A stretch of 64,000 nt of DNA from positions 62,001-126,000 of the forward strand of contig NZ_JAJFNK010000001.1 of NCBI RefSeq assembly GCF_021739485.1, in the 5' to 3' direction. Positions within the stretch are counted from its first letter, which is position 1; the number at the start of each line of letters is the position of its first letter. A model generated the notes under the pieces. That model searched no databases, was not told the origin of the DNA, and worked only from the letters and a program-made list of their open reading frames with translations. Made by a program: the position numbers and the translations under genes. This document shows, in pieces, positions 62,406-64,000 of the stretch. Source of the stretch: Alicyclobacillus tolerans (GTDB lineage Bacteria > Bacillota > Bacilli > Alicyclobacillales > Alicyclobacillaceae).

Positions 62406-64000
62406 ATGAAAAGTGACATCGAAATTGCTCAAAGCGCCCGGATGATTCCGGTTCGGGAATTGGCAGTAAAACTAGGAATCGATGAAGAAGACTGGATTCC
62501 GTACGGGCACTACAAGGCGAAACTCGATTTGAAACTTTTGCAGAAGTTGAAGGACAGGCCAGACGGAAAGTTGGTCTTGGTTACGGCAATGAGTCCGACA
62601 CCCGCGGGAGAGGGGAAATCGACCGTAACCGTCGGACTTGCCCAAGCCCTGCATCGGATCGGTAAACGGTCGATCGCCGCACTCCGGGAGCCTTCCCTGG
62701 GTCCAAGCTTTGGGTTGAAGGGGGGAGCCGCTGGGGGAGGATATTCCCAAGTGGTTCCGATGGAAGACATCAACCTGCATTTTACCGGGGATTTTCACGC
62801 GATCACGGCCGCTCACAACCTTCTCGCCGCAGTCATCGACAACCACCTATACCAGGGGAATGAACTCCAACTCGACCCGGCCCGGATTACCTGGAAGCGG
62901 GTTCTCGACGTGAACGACCGCGCTTTGCGCCGCATTTCCACCGGCTTGGGCGACGGCAACAACGGGATACCGCGGGAAACCGGATTTGACATCACTGTAG
63001 CTTCTGAAATCATGGCCATTTTGTGCTTAGTTGAAAACATGTCTGAACTTAAAGAAGCTTTGGGGAGGATTTTGGTCGGTTATACGTTCGACGGGGACCC
63101 GGTGTACGTCCAGGACCTTAAAGTACAAGGTGCTCTGGCCGTGTTGTTGAAAGAAGCCATTCATCCGAATCTCGTGCAGACACTTGAAAATACTCCAGCC
63201 CTCATCCACGGGGGTCCTTTTGGAAACATCGCACATGGGTGCAACAGTTTGGCTGCCACTAAATTGGCGCGCAAACTTGGCGACTACGTCGTGACAGAAG
63301 CGGGCTTTGCCGCCGATTTAGGCGCTGAGAAGTTTTTTGATATCAAGTGTCAAAGAGGGAACCTGCAGCCAGACGCGGCAGTCATCGTTGCTACCGTGCG
63401 CGCCTTAAAATACCACGGCGGAGCAGCGAAACAAGACTTGGCCGGAGAAAACCTTGGTGCCATTTCACGAGGGTTTGCTAACTTGCTGCACCACACACGC
63501 ATCGTTCGCAAGTACGGGGTTCCCTTTGTGGTTGCGATCAACCGGTTTGCTACAGACACGCAGGCAGAGTTGGATTACGTCATGGAACTGTGCAGCCGAC
63601 ACGGATTCACGGCCGCCCTGACGGAAGTGTGGGAAAAGGGCGGCGAAGGCGGGGTTGCACTCGCGCAGGCGGTGGTCCGTACCGTGGAAAATTCGCGATC
63701 AAATTTTGTCCCTCTTTACGACGTGAAGAGGTCCATACGGGACAAGGTGGAAACCATCTGCAAAGAGGTATACGAAGCCAACGCCGTCCATTTTACGGAA
63801 GAGGCTGAGCGCCAGTTGCAAGATTGCGAGCGACATGGCTGGGGCGACATTGCAATTTGCATGGCAAAGACACCGTACTCTTTCTCTGATAATCCCAAAC
63901 TCGTCGGCGACGCGAAAGACTTTGCGATTACGGTGCGGGAAATTCGCCCTTCTTTAGGGGCTGGATTTTTAGTTTGCCTGACCGGAAACATTTTGACCAT
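62406..64000 (+). CDS. fhs: Formate-tetrahydrofolate ligase (partial, runs off the window)
   Basis: The frame is open from ATG 62406 to the end of the window, 531 complete codons of a family usually about 555-560 long, so only the C-terminal end is missing. It has the P-loop TPAGEGKSTVTVGLAQAL, then REPSLGPSFGLKGGAAGGG, LNLHFTGDFHAI-like NLHFTGDFHAITAAHNLL and GGPFGNIAHGCNS. It makes 10-formyl-THF from formate, THF and ATP. GAGGGTGG lies nine bases before the ATG. Together with the formaldehyde dehydrogenase at 16.8 kb it gives a route for C1 units, though the genes are not linked. Confidence 0.95.
   Translation, partial: MKSDIEIAQSARMIPVRELAVKLGIDEEDWIPYGHYKAKLDLKLLQKLKDRPDGKLVLVTAMSPTPAGEGKSTVTVGLAQALHRIGKRSIAALREPSLGPSFGLKGGAAGGGYSQVVPMEDINLHFTGDFHAITAAHNLLAAVIDNHLYQGNELQLDPARITWKRVLDVNDRALRRISTGLGDGNNGIPRETGFDITVASEIMAILCLVENMSELKEALGRILVGYTFDGDPVYVQDLKVQGALAVLLKEAIHPNLVQTLENTPALIHGGPFGNIAHGCNSLAATKLARKLGDYVVTEAGFAADLGAEKFFDIKCQRGNLQPDAAVIVATVRALKYHGGAAKQDLAGENLGAISRGFANLLHHTRIVRKYGVPFVVAINRFATDTQAELDYVMELCSRHGFTAALTEVWEKGGEGGVALAQAVVRTVENSRSNFVPLYDVKRSIRDKVETICKEVYEANAVHFTEEAERQLQDCERHGWGDIAICMAKTPYSFSDNPKLVGDAKDFAITVREIRPSLGAGFLVCLTGNILT

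Overview
The window looks like chromosome of a spore-forming Bacillales/Firmicutes bacterium with moderately high GC, perhaps an Alicyclobacillus/Effusibacillus/Paenibacillus-type lineage (inference). The grounds are strong GGAGG-type ribosome binding sites, frequent GTG and TTG starts, a YIEGIA membrane protein with its small partner, an RsfA-like SANT regulator, a LutABC operon, and a bio operon behind a BirA-type GTTAAC operator. I saw no rRNA, tRNA, CRISPR array, prophage or insertion sequence. Most of the window is metabolic operons.

Layout. 1-3.4 kb: two MFS transporters and a small Cys/Lys-rich ORF. 3.5-13.1 kb: an IclR regulator divergent from a nine-gene operon whose order matches praABEGFDCHI, a complete route from 4-hydroxybenzoate through protocatechuate 2,3-cleavage to pyruvate and acetyl-CoA. 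13.2-18.0 kb (minus strand): the YIEGIA pair, a MATE exporter, a MntP-like pump and a glutathione-independent-type formaldehyde dehydrogenase. 18.2-26.5 kb: a PucR-type regulator, a fused MoxR-AAA/VWA protein (CoxD+CoxE-like), a molybdenum hydroxylase with fused FeS and Mo subunits, a CoxG-like protein, an FAD subunit and a LamB/YcsF (PxpA-like) protein. This set has no obvious assigned substrate and is the best candidate for an undescribed catabolic system. 26.6-28.1 kb: an RsfA-like regulator and a 15-bp tandem array.

28.1-38.0 kb: a biotin-independent malonate decarboxylase operon (mdcA, B, C, a fused D-E, G, H). It is tightly coupled to an SMP-30 lactonase, then a BadF/NAGK-type kinase and a GH4 6-phospho-glycosidase. 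38.1-42.1 kb: the di-iron repair protein Ric with an FNR-like site at about -41, an unreported 44-residue membrane peptide, and lutABC. 42.3-47.7 kb: a two-gene CHR (chromate-family) transporter, a membrane-fused spermidine-synthase-like protein, two small ORFs, a C39-like lipoprotein and a GNAT enzyme. 47.7-51.6 kb: asparagine synthetase, an orphan OmpR-type regulator and an enoyl-CoA hydratase.

52.0-56.6 kb: bioA-bioF-bioD-bioB. 56.9-62.2 kb: an acyl-CoA synthetase, a tagaturonate/fructuronate-reductase-like enzyme, an alpha/beta hydrolase and an SDR. 62.2-64.0 kb: a possibly structured leader and formate-tetrahydrofolate ligase, cut by the window end. A recurring oddity is short tandem duplications (7-20 bp units) in many intergenic gaps.
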